Assembly (NCBI RefSeq): GCF_003432035.1 | Contig: NZ_QOHO01000025.1 | Coordinates: 1-64,000, forward strand | DNA: 64,000 nt | Direction of reading: 5' to 3' | Source of the DNA: Lacrimispora amygdalina | GTDB taxonomy: Bacteria > Bacillota > Clostridia > Lachnospirales > Lachnospiraceae | Shown: piece after piece, positions 32,756 to 42,550 of the stretch | How the letters are laid out: the number at the start of each line of letters is the position of its first letter | Numbering within the stretch: the first letter of the stretch is position 1 | Notes under the pieces: model-generated | Databases searched by the model: none | The model's input: the letters and a program-made list of their open reading frames with translations, nothing else | Told to the model about the DNA's origin: nothing | Made by a program: the position numbers and the translations under genes

Positions 32756-33382
32756 TTACTTTAACGCAGCCTCCACGTCAGCATATATCTCATCAGAGAG
32801 CCTGACTCCTGTCTCAGCAAGCGCTTTCGCCTCCTGGTCCAGCTGACTGGCTGTTTCTCTCTGTTTCATGAATTTTGTATTAATGGAAACGTTCATCTTT
32901 GCTCCTAAAAGCGCTGATCTGAGAAATGAAACACCCACGCCCACGTCACTGACAGCCAGGCGGCTGCCCTTATGTGCCAGAATATCCATGACTGCAATTG
33001 CTTCCAGCGCCTGTTCCATAACAGCTTTGGGAACGAGGCTGGCTGCAAGAAGATGGGTTTCTAAAACTTCTTCCTTATGTTTTTTTTCCTCTTCCGTTGT
33101 GGAAGGTAAGCCATAGGCTGCTGCCAGAGGCGCAAATACTCTCGCATCCTCATCAGCCAGTCTTAAAAATTCTTTTTTTATTTCCTCCAGCTTTATAAGA
33201 AGACGCCGCATCTCTTCTTCCACATCCGCATACTTCTTTTTTCCCAGAGTCAGATTAATTACCATCTCACCTAATGCCACGCCCTGGGCACCACCAAGAG
33301 CTGCCGCACCACCGCCTCCCGGTGTGGGATTTTTGGAGGACAGTTCTTCCAGAAACCCGGAAACTGTAAGATCCTTTATCAT
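32756..33382 (-). CDS. fchA: Cyclodeaminase / methenyl-THF cyclohydrolase (FchA family)
   Basis: 208 residues, the usual length for the all-helical FTCD-C/FchA fold. The glycine-rich loop SSKNPTPGGGGAAALGGAQG and LADEDARVFAPLAAAYGLP are the clearest family marks. In clostridia this protein either removes ammonia from formimino-THF or acts as stand-alone cyclohydrolase. Pairing with a FolD that lacks the cyclohydrolase residues favours the second role. Promoter at 33419-33447. Confidence 0.88.
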   Translation of the reverse strand: MIKDLTVSGFLEELSSKNPTPGGGGAAALGGAQGVALGEMVINLTLGKKKYADVEEEMRRLLIKLEEIKKEFLRLADEDARVFAPLAAAYGLPSTTEEEKKHKEEVLETHLLAASLVPKAVMEQALEAIAVMDILAHKGSRLAVSDVGVGVSFLRSALLGAKMNVSINTKFMKQRETASQLDQEAKALAETGVRLSDEIYADVEAALK

Positions 33383-33418
33383 TTATATGTTCCTCTCTTT
33401 CCGGCATTATTTTTTACC

Positions 33419-33447
33419 ATTATATCGGCCTTGCAGAAAAAACACAA
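33419..33447 (-). promoter_or_regulatory. Promoter of fchA-folD
   Basis: On the minus strand, TTGTGT (33442-33447), 17 bp, TATAAT (33419-33424), 37 bp before the fchA start. Confidence 0.6.
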
Positions 33448-33480
33448 GGCTCTTTTTCGACATTTTTTTACAACATAAAC

Positions 33481-33509
33481 TTGTAATAAGGGAGGATCAA
33501 TGTTATCAT
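33481..33509 (+). promoter_or_regulatory. Possible promoter of the pucR-like gene
   Basis: TTGTAA (33481-33486), 17 bp, TATCAT (33504-33509). A GAAAGGAG ribosome site precedes the ATG at 33565. Confidence 0.4.
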
Positions 33510-33564
33510 TGTCGTTAATAAAAATGGAATGCAAACTTTTGATACGCTGTGAAAGGAGAATGGA

Positions 33565-35199
33565 ATGAAGTATCCGCCCCTGACTCTCGGATGGTTTCTA
33601 TATGAAACTCCAATTGACAACCTTGAATTTATCGGCAGAGAAGAAGACCTTCAAAAGCCGATTACCGGAATCAGTGTTCTTGATAATCCCGATGGTGTAA
33701 GATGGATTAAGAAACATGAGATTATTCTGACAACCGGATATATATTCTATAATGACGTGGAACTGCAAAAGCAGGTCATTGCCGATCTCCACGCCATTGA
33801 ATGCACTGCTTTCTGTATAAAAGTAAAGCGCTTCTTTGATCAGATACCAGATTCCCTGATCAAAGAGGCTGAAAAATATGGGGTTCCTCTGGTCTCCGTA
33901 CCATATTATCATGTCTATTCCAATATCATCAGCGTAATCAATCAGAACTTAATTGACCAGAAGATTTCCCTGCAGCAGTTTATTCTCAGGGAAACAGAAA
34001 AATTTCACCATCTCTATTTTAATAAAGAAGGGATTATGAAAATGCTGGAAGAAATATCCCATTATACCAATTCCATTGTGATGATCACCACCATCTCCGA
34101 TTTTCCGCTATATTACTATATTCCTCCCAGACAACAGGAGGAATTCAACAAAATAAATAAGCTGCATGCCCAGCCTCTCCATACAGTGTCCCGGCAGGAC
34201 ACCGAAAAAGATCCTTCTGGAAATCGAACGTTTTATTTCAATAATACGCTCCTCAGCTTTCAGACCTTTCTGCTTCCTGACAACAGGCATTATTTGTGTA
34301 TCGATCATACAAAAACGAATATTGATGAGACAACCGCCGTTATTTTGAAGCAGATTTTTTCGGTAATCGCTTTGGAGCTGTCCTCCATGCAGGTTCAAAA
34401 CAGGACATTTTCACAGAAAAATTATTTTGATTCTTTTTTTTACATGCTTACCGATAAGAAGAAAAAATCTGCGGAGGAGATTCAGCTGATCTGCGACTCT
34501 TACTCATTTCCTTATCAGTTAAAACGAATCTGCGTCACGTTTGAATGCCTGGATAAGGAAAACAAAATGTTTAGGAGTCTGTACAACTTAATCAATCATG
34601 AAATGATTCGTCTTGATTATAAATACTTTTTGTGCAACCATGATAACCGTATTGTTATATTTTTTCTGTATTCAAAACAAGTTTCCAATGGAAAGGCACT
34701 TTTTCTTGTTAATCAGGCAGTTTCTCAGCTATTGGAAGCGCTGAACGACTATCACTCCTTTTTCAGACTTGGGATCAGCCGGTGCCATTTATCCTGCTCA
34801 TCCATTGCAAAGGCATATGAAGAAAGCCTGCAGACCTTACATCTGCAGACTCCATTTGCGGAAGCTTCTCTTGTTAATTCATACTCTGCGCAGTACGCCT
34901 ACCATGTCCTGACTCAGCTTAGTTCCTATGAGTTAAATAAAATTTACACAGATACGGTAAAAGAGCTTGTTTCCTATGATCAGGAAAACAAAAGCGAGCT
35001 TCTTTTAACGCTTAAAACATATCTGGAAAATTCCATGAATTTAACGGATACAGCCCAGAAATTATTTATACACAGGAATACTCTTACCTCACGGCTGACA
35101 CAGGTCAAAAAGCTGCTTTGCTGCGAATTATCGGCAGTTGAGGATATTCTGCGCCTCTATCTTGGAATCTGTGCCTGGGAGCTGATTCAGAATATGTAG
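33565..35199 (+). CDS. PucR-family transcriptional regulator
   Basis: 544 residues. ~10-130 is the PucR sensor domain (EIILTTGYIFYN, EKYGVPLVSVPYY). ~290-420 is a GGDEF-like middle domain. ~475-540 is the HTH_30 helix-turn-helix (LLLTLKTYLENSMNLTDTAQ, KLFIHRNTLTSRLTQVKKLL). PucR proteins control use of nitrogen compounds such as purines, allantoin or amino-acid derivatives. It ends three bases before the stop of the convergent DUF1177 gene and is the likely controller of the peptide operon that ends there. Confidence 0.88.
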   Translation: MKYPPLTLGWFLYETPIDNLEFIGREEDLQKPITGISVLDNPDGVRWIKKHEIILTTGYIFYNDVELQKQVIADLHAIECTAFCIKVKRFFDQIPDSLIKEAEKYGVPLVSVPYYHVYSNIISVINQNLIDQKISLQQFILRETEKFHHLYFNKEGIMKMLEEISHYTNSIVMITTISDFPLYYYIPPRQQEEFNKINKLHAQPLHTVSRQDTEKDPSGNRTFYFNNTLLSFQTFLLPDNRHYLCIDHTKTNIDETTAVILKQIFSVIALELSSMQVQNRTFSQKNYFDSFFYMLTDKKKKSAEEIQLICDSYSFPYQLKRICVTFECLDKENKMFRSLYNLINHEMIRLDYKYFLCNHDNRIVIFFLYSKQVSNGKALFLVNQAVSQLLEALNDYHSFFRLGISRCHLSCSSIAKAYEESLQTLHLQTPFAEASLVNSYSAQYAYHVLTQLSSYELNKIYTDTVKELVSYDQENKSELLLTLKTYLENSMNLTDTAQKLFIHRNTLTSRLTQVKKLLCCELSAVEDILRLYLGICAWELIQNM

Positions 35200-35202
35200 C
35201 AT

Positions 35203-36162
35203 TTATGCATCATCGTCGCACTCATTGCCTGTTCCCAGAGTCTGAAAGTGCTCCATATTGCCGTAAAGATACTGAATCCGCTCATATTCCCCTTCATCAT
35301 AGAAGCTGCACTCTCCTCTGCCATAAGCCTTGGCTACCTCCAGCATAAATCTGGCGGTTTCTTCACAGTCTGTGATGTGCGTGGCTCCGGTTGCACAGCC
35401 TGCCACAGGAGCTTCCGTTGTTACAGCAACTCCGATTACCGGTGCTTTCGTGGCTGTGGCAGGCTGAAGAATGCTGTTTAAATGATAAAGGCCGTTTCCA
35501 TAGGGGGTGATATCCTGCTGGGAAAGGGCATATACAAAAGGCTGTTTTCCAGTGGTCATCTGCATCAGATCCAGAATACTCTCTGAAACCTTTAAAATAT
35601 ATCCTTCCTTCACTGTTGGTGAAATAGCGAAGCCTCTGGTATTGATAATCCGGTTCCCTTTTGTGGTGTCCACGGATAATATAGCATCCAGTTCTTCTGT
35701 CACCTCTTCCCGGTTTACCTGGGCCATGTTCACCGGAGAATCCATGAACGGTACCGGATGATGCTCTCTGGTGGGTGCATCGGGACAAACGTGGGTGGAA
35801 ATAAATACATCCCCCTCCAGATAATCTCCTTTATTCTGCATATCCAGGATTTTTGATGCCAGAGAGATTGCAATCAGAGCTCCGTCTCCGTCTGACACAA
35901 AGCCGATCCGCTCCGGTCTGGCTCCCAGTCCGCCAAGTCTTCCAAGCAAACCGATGGTGGGGGCATCCATGCCTTTGCTTTTCCCTTTTGATCCTGGAAT
36001 TCTCACCTTGACCATATCGGTTTTTCCTTTTGGCCCTTTCAGAGTATAAACTTCCACATCGGCATCGCTTCGTATGCCTTTTAAATAACCTTCCACCTGT
36101 TTTCCGCTGGCATAACTGCTGTCAAGCAGATCATATACCTCGATCAATTGTTTCATCAGCAT
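35203..36162 (-). CDS. DUF1177 protein
   Basis: 319 residues matching DUF1177 throughout: GLLGRLGGLGARPERIGFVS, EGDVFISTHVCPDAPTREHH, GVAVTTEAPVAGCATGATHI. Function unknown; the family is repeatedly found with AroM, M20 peptidases and peptide transporters, as here. Asp/His-rich segments (SDGDGA, HVCPDAPTREHH) suggest a metal site. Last gene of the ~10-kb minus-strand operon. Confidence 0.85.
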   Translation of the reverse strand: MLMKQLIEVYDLLDSSYASGKQVEGYLKGIRSDADVEVYTLKGPKGKTDMVKVRIPGSKGKSKGMDAPTIGLLGRLGGLGARPERIGFVSDGDGALIAISLASKILDMQNKGDYLEGDVFISTHVCPDAPTREHHPVPFMDSPVNMAQVNREEVTEELDAILSVDTTKGNRIINTRGFAISPTVKEGYILKVSESILDLMQMTTGKQPFVYALSQQDITPYGNGLYHLNSILQPATATKAPVIGVAVTTEAPVAGCATGATHITDCEETARFMLEVAKAYGRGECSFYDEGEYERIQYLYGNMEHFQTLGTGNECDDDA

Positions 36163-36181
36163 AATGAATCCTCCATGTTCT

Positions 36182-37435
36182 TTACTTAATTTCCATCAAA
36201 TCACAAATAGCTGCCACATAGATTTTAGCTGCTGTCACCACATCCTCGATCTGGACTGTCTCATTATAAGAATGGATACCCACTGTATTCGAGGGACCAA
36301 ACTGAATCGTAGGAATCCCCAGCTTGCGGTAATCCCTTGCATCACTGGAGGCCCACTGGTATGCCGGGATCACTTCTTTACCAAGAAGCAGTTCTGCATT
36401 TTCTTTAAACGCCAGCACGATGGGAGCCTCATGGTCTGTAAAATTGGCATCACTCTTGTACTGAAGCTCATACTCCACACCCTCGACTCCACTGATTTTT
36501 AGAATCTGTTTTAAGGTTTCATCAATTTCTTCTTTGTTCACTCCGATGGGAAGCCTCACATCGACGGTCGCTTCACAATAGTCAGGAACCATATTGTGCC
36601 TGGTTCCTCCCTGAATCAGACCTACATTGGTGCTGACATGATCAATCACTCTTCCAAGTCCTGGAATGTGATTTTCTCTTTCTGCAAGAAGCTTGGAATC
36701 CATGAGCGGCTTTTTCTGACGTTCGGAAAAATGTCCTTCTATCTTAGAGAGAAGGGAAACGTGGGAAAGAACCCTGGAAAGCTTTAAAATGGCATTTTCT
36801 CCTTTAAAATCCCCAAGACTTCCATGTGCGGATTTACCGAACGATTTTATCTTTAAAAGCAGGCCGCCCTTCTGCCCGATCTCTATGGTATTCATGGAAG
36901 TGGGCTCGGCTACCAGGCATGCATCGGCGTGTTCCCCATATCCGTTGGCACAAAGCCACTGGGTTCCAAACTGTCCTCCGCTTTCTTCATCAGAGACAAT
37001 ATGCAGACGGATATTGCCATTTAAGGGAACCTGCTTTTTTGCAAAGAGGGAAAGAGCAAATAAAACGCCTGCCACCCCTGCCTTCATATCCGAGGTCCCT
37101 CTTCCCAGGATCTGGGTATCTGTTATCTCACCGGAAAAAGGATCAAACTCCCACTGGTTTAAATCCCCCGCAGGCACTACATCTACATGGCCATTTATAA
37201 TCAGGGAAAAACCCATGTCTTTTCCATAGCCTGCTACTACGCAGGGATAATCCGGATTACAGCCCGTCTCCTTATATTCAATACCAGCATCTGTTAAAAA
37301 TGTTTCCACAAAATCAACCACATCTCTCTGTGTGCCGGTTGGATTTTCACTTTTTATCTGAATCAGTTGAGATGTCAGTGTAATCAGTTCATCACGGTGG
37401 TTCTCCACGTACTGTACCAGCTCTTTTTTTGTCAT
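36182..37435 (-). CDS. M20A-type metallopeptidase/deacylase (ArgE/DapE-like)
   Basis: 417 residues. Metal ligands are in the classical places: NGHVDVVPAGD (His, Asp), GRGTSDMKAG (bridging Asp), SDEESGG (general-base Glu), VAEPTS, and a C-terminal His in VGIHSYNE. Family members cut N-acyl amino acids or dipeptides in the cytosol. Sited between the ABC ATPases and DUF1177, it probably processes the imported compound rather than serving arginine synthesis, although argB/C/D/J lie 10 kb away. Confidence 0.88.
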   Translation of the reverse strand: MTKKELVQYVENHRDELITLTSQLIQIKSENPTGTQRDVVDFVETFLTDAGIEYKETGCNPDYPCVVAGYGKDMGFSLIINGHVDVVPAGDLNQWEFDPFSGEITDTQILGRGTSDMKAGVAGVLFALSLFAKKQVPLNGNIRLHIVSDEESGGQFGTQWLCANGYGEHADACLVAEPTSMNTIEIGQKGGLLLKIKSFGKSAHGSLGDFKGENAILKLSRVLSHVSLLSKIEGHFSERQKKPLMDSKLLAERENHIPGLGRVIDHVSTNVGLIQGGTRHNMVPDYCEATVDVRLPIGVNKEEIDETLKQILKISGVEGVEYELQYKSDANFTDHEAPIVLAFKENAELLLGKEVIPAYQWASSDARDYRKLGIPTIQFGPSNTVGIHSYNETVQIEDVVTAAKIYVAAICDLMEIK

Positions 37436-37436
37436 C

Positions 37437-38441
37437 TCATTTTCCTCCCTGTGCTATTTTGCTTTCATATAAAAAGCAGGCCACCTGATGCCCCTCTTCT
37501 CCATACGATAAAAGCGGCGGAACTTCTTTTTTACACCGTTCCATACACGCAGGACACCGTCCGGCGAGGGCACAGCCTTCCCTGTCTCCAATGGGGCTTG
37601 ATATCTCTCCCTCCAGTGTAATCCGCTCCTTATTCTCATCCGGGCTTTCCGGCGGAATGGCAGATAAAAGAGCCTTCGTATAGGGATGAAGCGGATTTTT
37701 ATAAATATCTCCTCCACTGCACAGTTCTACAATCTGTCCCAGATACATGATTGCAATCCGGTCACTGACGTATTTCACCACACTTAAATCATGGGATATA
37801 AACACGTAGGTAAGATGATATTTCTTCTGCAGACCTTTTAGTAAATTGATTACCTGTGCCTGAATGGATACATCAAGCGCCGATACCGGTTCATCACAGA
37901 CAACCACCTTAGGCTGAATGGAAATGGCCCTTGCCACATTTAAACGCTGTCTCTGTCCGCCTGAGAACTCGTGGGGATAGCGGTTCATATGCTGAATGTC
38001 CAGACCTACCTGATGAAACAGCTCTAACACTTTCTTTTCCAGTTCTTTCCGGCCCTTTACCGTTTTATGGACAATCATCGGCTCGGATACGGAGTCGGCA
38101 GCTGTATGTCTGGGGTCCAGGGATGAGTATGGGTCCTGAAAAACCATCTGAATGTTTTTGCATAACTCAAACCGTTCTCTGGAAGATAAATTTAATATGC
38201 TCTTTCCTTCAAACAGAATATCTCCCCCAGTGGGTTTATGAAGTCCCACAAGGCATCTTCCAAGCGTTGACTTTCCGCACCCCGATTCACCGATAATTCC
38301 AAGGACCTCTCCTTCTCTGATATCCAGGCTGATGTCCTTTAAAGCATGGAGAACCGATTTTTTTCCTCCCAGGCCTCTGCCCTTTACCTCAAAATCCTTA
38401 GACAGATTTTTTATCTGCAAAATGATTGAATTTTCACTCAT
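37437..38441 (-). CDS. Peptide ABC transporter ATPase (DppF/OppF-like)
   Basis: 334 residues. Walker A GIIGESGCGKST, signature FSGGQRQRLNVARA, Walker B VVVCDEPVSALD. The C-terminal oligopeptide_DppF extension has Cys residues (CALAGRCPACMERCKKEVPP), which in this family can hold an iron-sulfur cluster. It overlaps dppD by eight bases. Confidence 0.92.
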   Translation of the reverse strand: MSENSIILQIKNLSKDFEVKGRGLGGKKSVLHALKDISLDIREGEVLGIIGESGCGKSTLGRCLVGLHKPTGGDILFEGKSILNLSSRERFELCKNIQMVFQDPYSSLDPRHTAADSVSEPMIVHKTVKGRKELEKKVLELFHQVGLDIQHMNRYPHEFSGGQRQRLNVARAISIQPKVVVCDEPVSALDVSIQAQVINLLKGLQKKYHLTYVFISHDLSVVKYVSDRIAIMYLGQIVELCSGGDIYKNPLHPYTKALLSAIPPESPDENKERITLEGEISSPIGDREGCALAGRCPACMERCKKEVPPLLSYGEEGHQVACFLYESKIAQGGK

Positions 38442-39447
38442 GTCTTAACACACCTCCCCGCACAAGACCGCCTTCTTCACACTGCCTGTGACAGGCGACA
38501 AAATGTCCCGGTTCCAGTTCTTTTAATTCCGGTACCACGCTTTTGCAGATTTCACTGGCATAGGGACACCGGTTGGAAAAATTACAGCAGGTTCCTGTAA
38601 GCCTTAAATCAGGAGGCGTTCCCTGAATGGTGGACAATTCTTCTTCTGATTCACTGCCAAGCCTTGGCATGGAATCCAGAAGCCCCCACGTATAAGGATG
38701 CAGCGGGTTGTGATATAAATTGCTGCATGTGGTGTATTCCACTGTCTTGCCGGCATACATCACCATGACGCTGTCACACATTTTCCAGACCACCCCCAGA
38801 TTGTGGGTAATTAAAAGAATGGCTGTCTGATAGGTCTTCCGCATCTCTTTTAATAAGTCTAACACCTGAGCCTGAATGGTCACATCAAGGGCAGTGGTGG
38901 GTTCGTCTGCAATAATCATTTTGGGACTGCTTAAAATGGACATGGCAATGATTACACGCTGGCACATACCGCCTGACAGTTCATAGGGATAGGAATCCAT
39001 TCGCCGCCTGGCATCTGTTATGCCAACCTTCATTAATGCCTCTTCTGCCATACGACAGGCTGACTGCCGGTCCACCCTCTGCTGGGTCCGGATCAGCTCT
39101 GTCATCTGGTGTCCGACTTTAAAAACAGGAGATAAGGAAGTCATGGGATTCTGAAAAATCATGGAAACATCCTTTCCGCGAAAAGACAGAAGTTCTTTCT
39201 TATTAAGAGCCAGGACGTCTGTCCCATCAAAATCAATACTGCCGCTTACAATTTTTCCAGTACCTGCCGGTAAAAGACGGATAATTGAGGAAGAAGTCAC
39301 ACTTTTGCCAGATCCTGATTCGCCAACAATTCCCATGATCTCTCCGCGGTTAATCTGAAAACTCACTCCGTCTACCGCCTTGCTTACACCGCCTGACGTA
39401 TAAAAATAGGTTTTTAAATCCTTTACGGTTAATAATGCCTCACTCAA
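38434..39447 (-). CDS. Peptide ABC transporter ATPase (DppD/OppD-like)
   Basis: 337 residues from TTG at 39447, chosen because AGGAGG lies seven bases upstream; it overlaps the stop of the preceding M20 gene by eight bases. Walker [17 protein letters not shown], signature [14 protein letters not shown], Walker [13 protein letters not shown], and a Cys-rich C terminus ([19 protein letters not shown]). It pairs with the DppF-like ATPase to power the permeases upstream. Confidence 0.9.
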   Translation of the reverse strand: MSEALLTVKDLKTYFYTSGGVSKAVDGVSFQINRGEIMGIVGESGSGKSVTSSSIIRLLPAGTGKIVSGSIDFDGTDVLALNKKELLSFRGKDVSMIFQNPMTSLSPVFKVGHQMTELIRTQQRVDRQSACRMAEEALMKVGITDARRRMDSYPYELSGGMCQRVIIAMSILSSPKMIIADEPTTALDVTIQAQVLDLLKEMRKTYQTAILLITHNLGVVWKMCDSVMVMYAGKTVEYTTCSNLYHNPLHPYTWGLLDSMPRLGSESEEELSTIQGTPPDLRLTGTCCNFSNRCPYASEICKSVVPELKELEPGHFVACHRQCEEGGLVRGGVLRHE

Positions 39448-40627
39448 AGCATTCCCTCCTTTCTTCAAAGCTTTTCTTCACCTTCTCCATCGCCTCAGGA
39501 GATGACAGAAGATCCAGTGCGGTAAGGGCAAGTGCCTTCGCCCCTGTTAATAAAGCCCTCTTCCCGTCTTCACTTTTGCATGCCTCTTCAAACTCCCTGG
39601 TATGCCCCCTCAGTTCCGGCACCACCTTTACGTATGACTGGAGTGCAGGAATTACATGAGTGATATTTCCTACATCTGTGCACCCGATTCCCAGTTCTTT
39701 CCTTCTTGGCATTACCACTTCTCCAAGTTCCGTAAAGTTCTTTTCAAGCAATGCTTCCAATCCGGGATTATTACGGATATCCTCGTAAGTGTATCCTGCC
39801 TGCTTATACTGAACGGTTGTCCTTGTCATCCGTGCAATGGATTCACCGGCTTCCAGAAATTCCTTTAATATTTTTTCTTTGAATTTCTGGTCAAAGGACC
39901 TGACTGTAAACTTCGCCTCAGTGACTTCCGGTATGGTGACCGGCTCCCTGCCGCCGTCGGTTATCACTCCCAGAATTGTACCTCTTCCATTCCATGACAG
40001 CCTCTGTCCGTTTATATACTGAAACAGCAAAAGCAACGGTTCCAGTGCGCTGACGCCTTCCTCCGGCCAGGTTGCTCCATGAGCCTTTTTTCCATGATAT
40101 GTGACAATGATATCGGTTACAGAATAGGAGATATCGTTGACCACAGTCTCATTTGCAGAGTGTATAATCATGGCTGCGTCCAGTTCTTTAAAGGCTCCCC
40201 GCTCAAGCATGATCACTTTTCCGCCTCCGCCCTCTTCTGCCGGAGTTCCGTAAACCGTTATGATTCCGCCCAACTGGTCAATGACTGACTTTACAGCTGC
40301 ACCTGCACCCACAGCCATGGCTGCCATCAGATTATGCCCGCAGGAATGTCCCATACCGGGAACAGCATCATACTCAGCAAGGAATCCAATATGAGGTCCT
40401 GGCTTTCCGCTGTCATAACGCCCGCAAAATGCCGTATCAAGACCGCAGATTCCCCGCTCTATTTGAAAACCAAAGGTCTCAAGCAGTCCGCTCACCGCTT
40501 TGCTGGAGGCATATTCATTGAAATTATATTCCGGGTTGTCCCACAGGTAGAGAGCCAGTTCCCAAAGCAGATCCGATTTTTCCTCAATCACCTGTAATGC
40601 CACTTCTTTTATCCTGTTCATTTCCAT
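39440..40627 (-). CDS. M20D-type amidohydrolase (AbgB-like)
   Basis: 395 residues. AEYDAVPGMGHSCGHNLMAA and GTPAEEGGGGK give the AbgB/PM20D2-type metal site, a branch known to split aminobenzoyl-glutamate or odd dipeptides. It sits inside the transporter operon between DppC and DppD, so it is co-expressed with uptake. It is the second of three M20 enzymes in the operon and clearly distinct from the other two. Confidence 0.87.
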   Translation of the reverse strand: MEMNRIKEVALQVIEEKSDLLWELALYLWDNPEYNFNEYASSKAVSGLLETFGFQIERGICGLDTAFCGRYDSGKPGPHIGFLAEYDAVPGMGHSCGHNLMAAMAVGAGAAVKSVIDQLGGIITVYGTPAEEGGGGKVIMLERGAFKELDAAMIIHSANETVVNDISYSVTDIIVTYHGKKAHGATWPEEGVSALEPLLLLFQYINGQRLSWNGRGTILGVITDGGREPVTIPEVTEAKFTVRSFDQKFKEKILKEFLEAGESIARMTRTTVQYKQAGYTYEDIRNNPGLEALLEKNFTELGEVVMPRRKELGIGCTDVGNITHVIPALQSYVKVVPELRGHTREFEEACKSEDGKRALLTGAKALALTALDLLSSPEAMEKVKKSFEERRECFE

Positions 40628-40635
40628 ACGTTTCC

Positions 40636-41532
40636 CTACTTTTTCATTTTCGGATCCAGCACATCCCGGATCCCGTCGCCAAGAAGATTAAACCCAATTA
40701 CCGTTATGAGGATAAATACACCGGATACGGCCGCAATGTGAGGCGCTGTATTCAGTGAATTTCTTCCTGCCCTTAGAATGCTTCCCCAGGAAGCCGTAGG
40801 CAGATCGATTCCAAGTCCCAGAAAGCTTAAGGCTGATTCCGAAATAATGGCACTGGCTATATTTAACGTCGCATAGACGATTACTTCCGAAATGGTATTG
40901 GGAAGGATATGATGGAACAGCATGCGAAAATGAGAGATTCCGATTACTCTTCCTGCATTGCAGTACTCTTCCCGCTTCACCACCAGCACCTGGCCTCTTA
41001 CTACCCGTGCAAACCTTGGAATCTCGGCAATTCCGATGGCCAGAATGACATTGGTCATTCCGGAACCAAGTACAGTCATAAGGACAATGGAAAGCAGGAT
41101 GAAGGGAAACGCCAGAACTCCATCCATAATCCGCATCACAACCGCATCCACAATTCCTCCCATATATCCGGCAAGAAGCCCCAAAAGAACACCGGCAATG
41201 CCGCCCACTATGGTAGCTCCTGCAGCCACCAAAAGAGAAACTCTGGCTCCATAGCAGATTCTGGTAAATAAATCTCTTCCAAATTCGTCGGTTCCAAACA
41301 GATGACCTTTTTCAAAAAAAGTCAGGTAAGCATCAATTGGGTGGATTTCATTTGGTTTTCCATCAGTTATAAGTGGAGCAAACACAGCAATGGCAATCAT
41401 AAAGCAAACAGCTGCAAGTCCCAGCACTGCTGTCTTATTTCGTTTCAGCTTATTCCATGCATTATTTGCTTTCCTCTCTTTTCTCAGAATCTCTTCCTGA
41501 GACTGCTGGTCCTGTAAAAGCACCTTTGCCAT
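40636..41532 (-). CDS. Peptide ABC transporter permease (DppC/OppC-like)
   Basis: 298 residues, N-terminal OppC_N helix (AVLGLAAVCFMIAIAVFAPL), then five further membrane segments with the ABC loop EYCNAGRVIGISHFRMLFHH. GTDEFGRDLFTRICYGARVS is the usual DppC motif. It starts one base before the DppB stop. Confidence 0.92.
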   Translation of the reverse strand: MAKVLLQDQQSQEEILRKERKANNAWNKLKRNKTAVLGLAAVCFMIAIAVFAPLITDGKPNEIHPIDAYLTFFEKGHLFGTDEFGRDLFTRICYGARVSLLVAAGATIVGGIAGVLLGLLAGYMGGIVDAVVMRIMDGVLAFPFILLSIVLMTVLGSGMTNVILAIGIAEIPRFARVVRGQVLVVKREEYCNAGRVIGISHFRMLFHHILPNTISEVIVYATLNIASAIISESALSFLGLGIDLPTASWGSILRAGRNSLNTAPHIAAVSGVFILITVIGFNLLGDGIRDVLDPKMKK

Positions 41533-42531
41533 TTAGTAACCTCCTTCGTAGCTGACATTGGGATTGATTATCATATACACCACATCCACAAGCATGTTAA
41601 TAATTACAAATGCCAATGCAATCACCAGAACCGCTCCCTGTATGAGCGCATAGTCTCTGTTATCAATTGCCCCTACAATCAGAGTTCCCATGCCCGGCCA
41701 GGCAAAAATGGTTTCTGTAAGAATCGCGCCTGCAAAGCATCCTGCCAGCTGCAGTCCCAGAACCGTAATTACGGGCGGAAGTGCGCTTTTTAATGCATAT
41801 TTCCAGATCACAACTGATTCCCTGATCCCCCTGGCTCTGAGAGCACGAATGGAATCCCCATGAATGGATTCCAGAATGCTGGAACGTGTGATTCTTGAAA
41901 ATGTTGCGGTCGGTATGGTAGCCAGACAAAAACAGGGCAGCACCATATGGCGGATCACATCTCCGATTCCAGATGAAATACTTCCCATTCCCAGTACAGG
42001 AAGCCAGCCTAATTGAACGCTGAAAACCAGCACCAGCATCAGACCAAGCCAGAAAATAGGCATGGAAACTCCCACCAGTGCCAGTACCATGAACAGATAA
42101 TCAACTAAGGTTCCCTGTCGGACTGCCGAAGTAACACCGATTAACAGACCTGCAATCAATGCGATCAATACTGACGGCAATGCCAGAAGCAGGGTATTGG
42201 GTATTCTTTTTGCAATCAGTCCCAAAACCGGCTGATTGTAAGAATAGGAGACACCGAAGTCTCCCTTTGCAATCTGAATCATATAATCTTTATACTGACT
42301 GACAAGAGGCTGATCAAGCCCCATGGTCTCACGCATTTTCTGTACATCCTCCACGGATGCCTGAGGTCCTAAAACCGCTCTTGCCGGGTCACCGGGAATC
42401 ATTCTGGTAAGGATAAACGTCAGCGTGACGACCACAAAGAGAGACGGAAGGATCTGCAGACATCTGATTAATATTGTTTTAAACATAGATCTCCTCTCGT
42501 GTTTTTGAAACAGGGGATATTGCCTGCGCAA
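41533..42531 (-). CDS. Peptide ABC transporter permease (DppB/OppB-like)
   Basis: 332 residues. The true start may be the internal ATG beginning MFKTILIRCLQILPSLFVVV (~42486), which has GAGGAGA just upstream. DppB marks: TFILTRMIPGDPARAVLGPQ, GMDQPLVSQYKDYM-type text (MGLDQPLVSQYKDY) and the loop ALRARGIRESVVIWKYALKS. Six membrane segments. Confidence 0.9.
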   Translation of the reverse strand: MRRQYPLFQKHERRSMFKTILIRCLQILPSLFVVVTLTFILTRMIPGDPARAVLGPQASVEDVQKMRETMGLDQPLVSQYKDYMIQIAKGDFGVSYSYNQPVLGLIAKRIPNTLLLALPSVLIALIAGLLIGVTSAVRQGTLVDYLFMVLALVGVSMPIFWLGLMLVLVFSVQLGWLPVLGMGSISSGIGDVIRHMVLPCFCLATIPTATFSRITRSSILESIHGDSIRALRARGIRESVVIWKYALKSALPPVITVLGLQLAGCFAGAILTETIFAWPGMGTLIVGAIDNRDYALIQGAVLVIALAFVIINMLVDVVYMIINPNVSYEGGY

Positions 42532-42550
42532 TATCCCTCATTCCAGCTTC

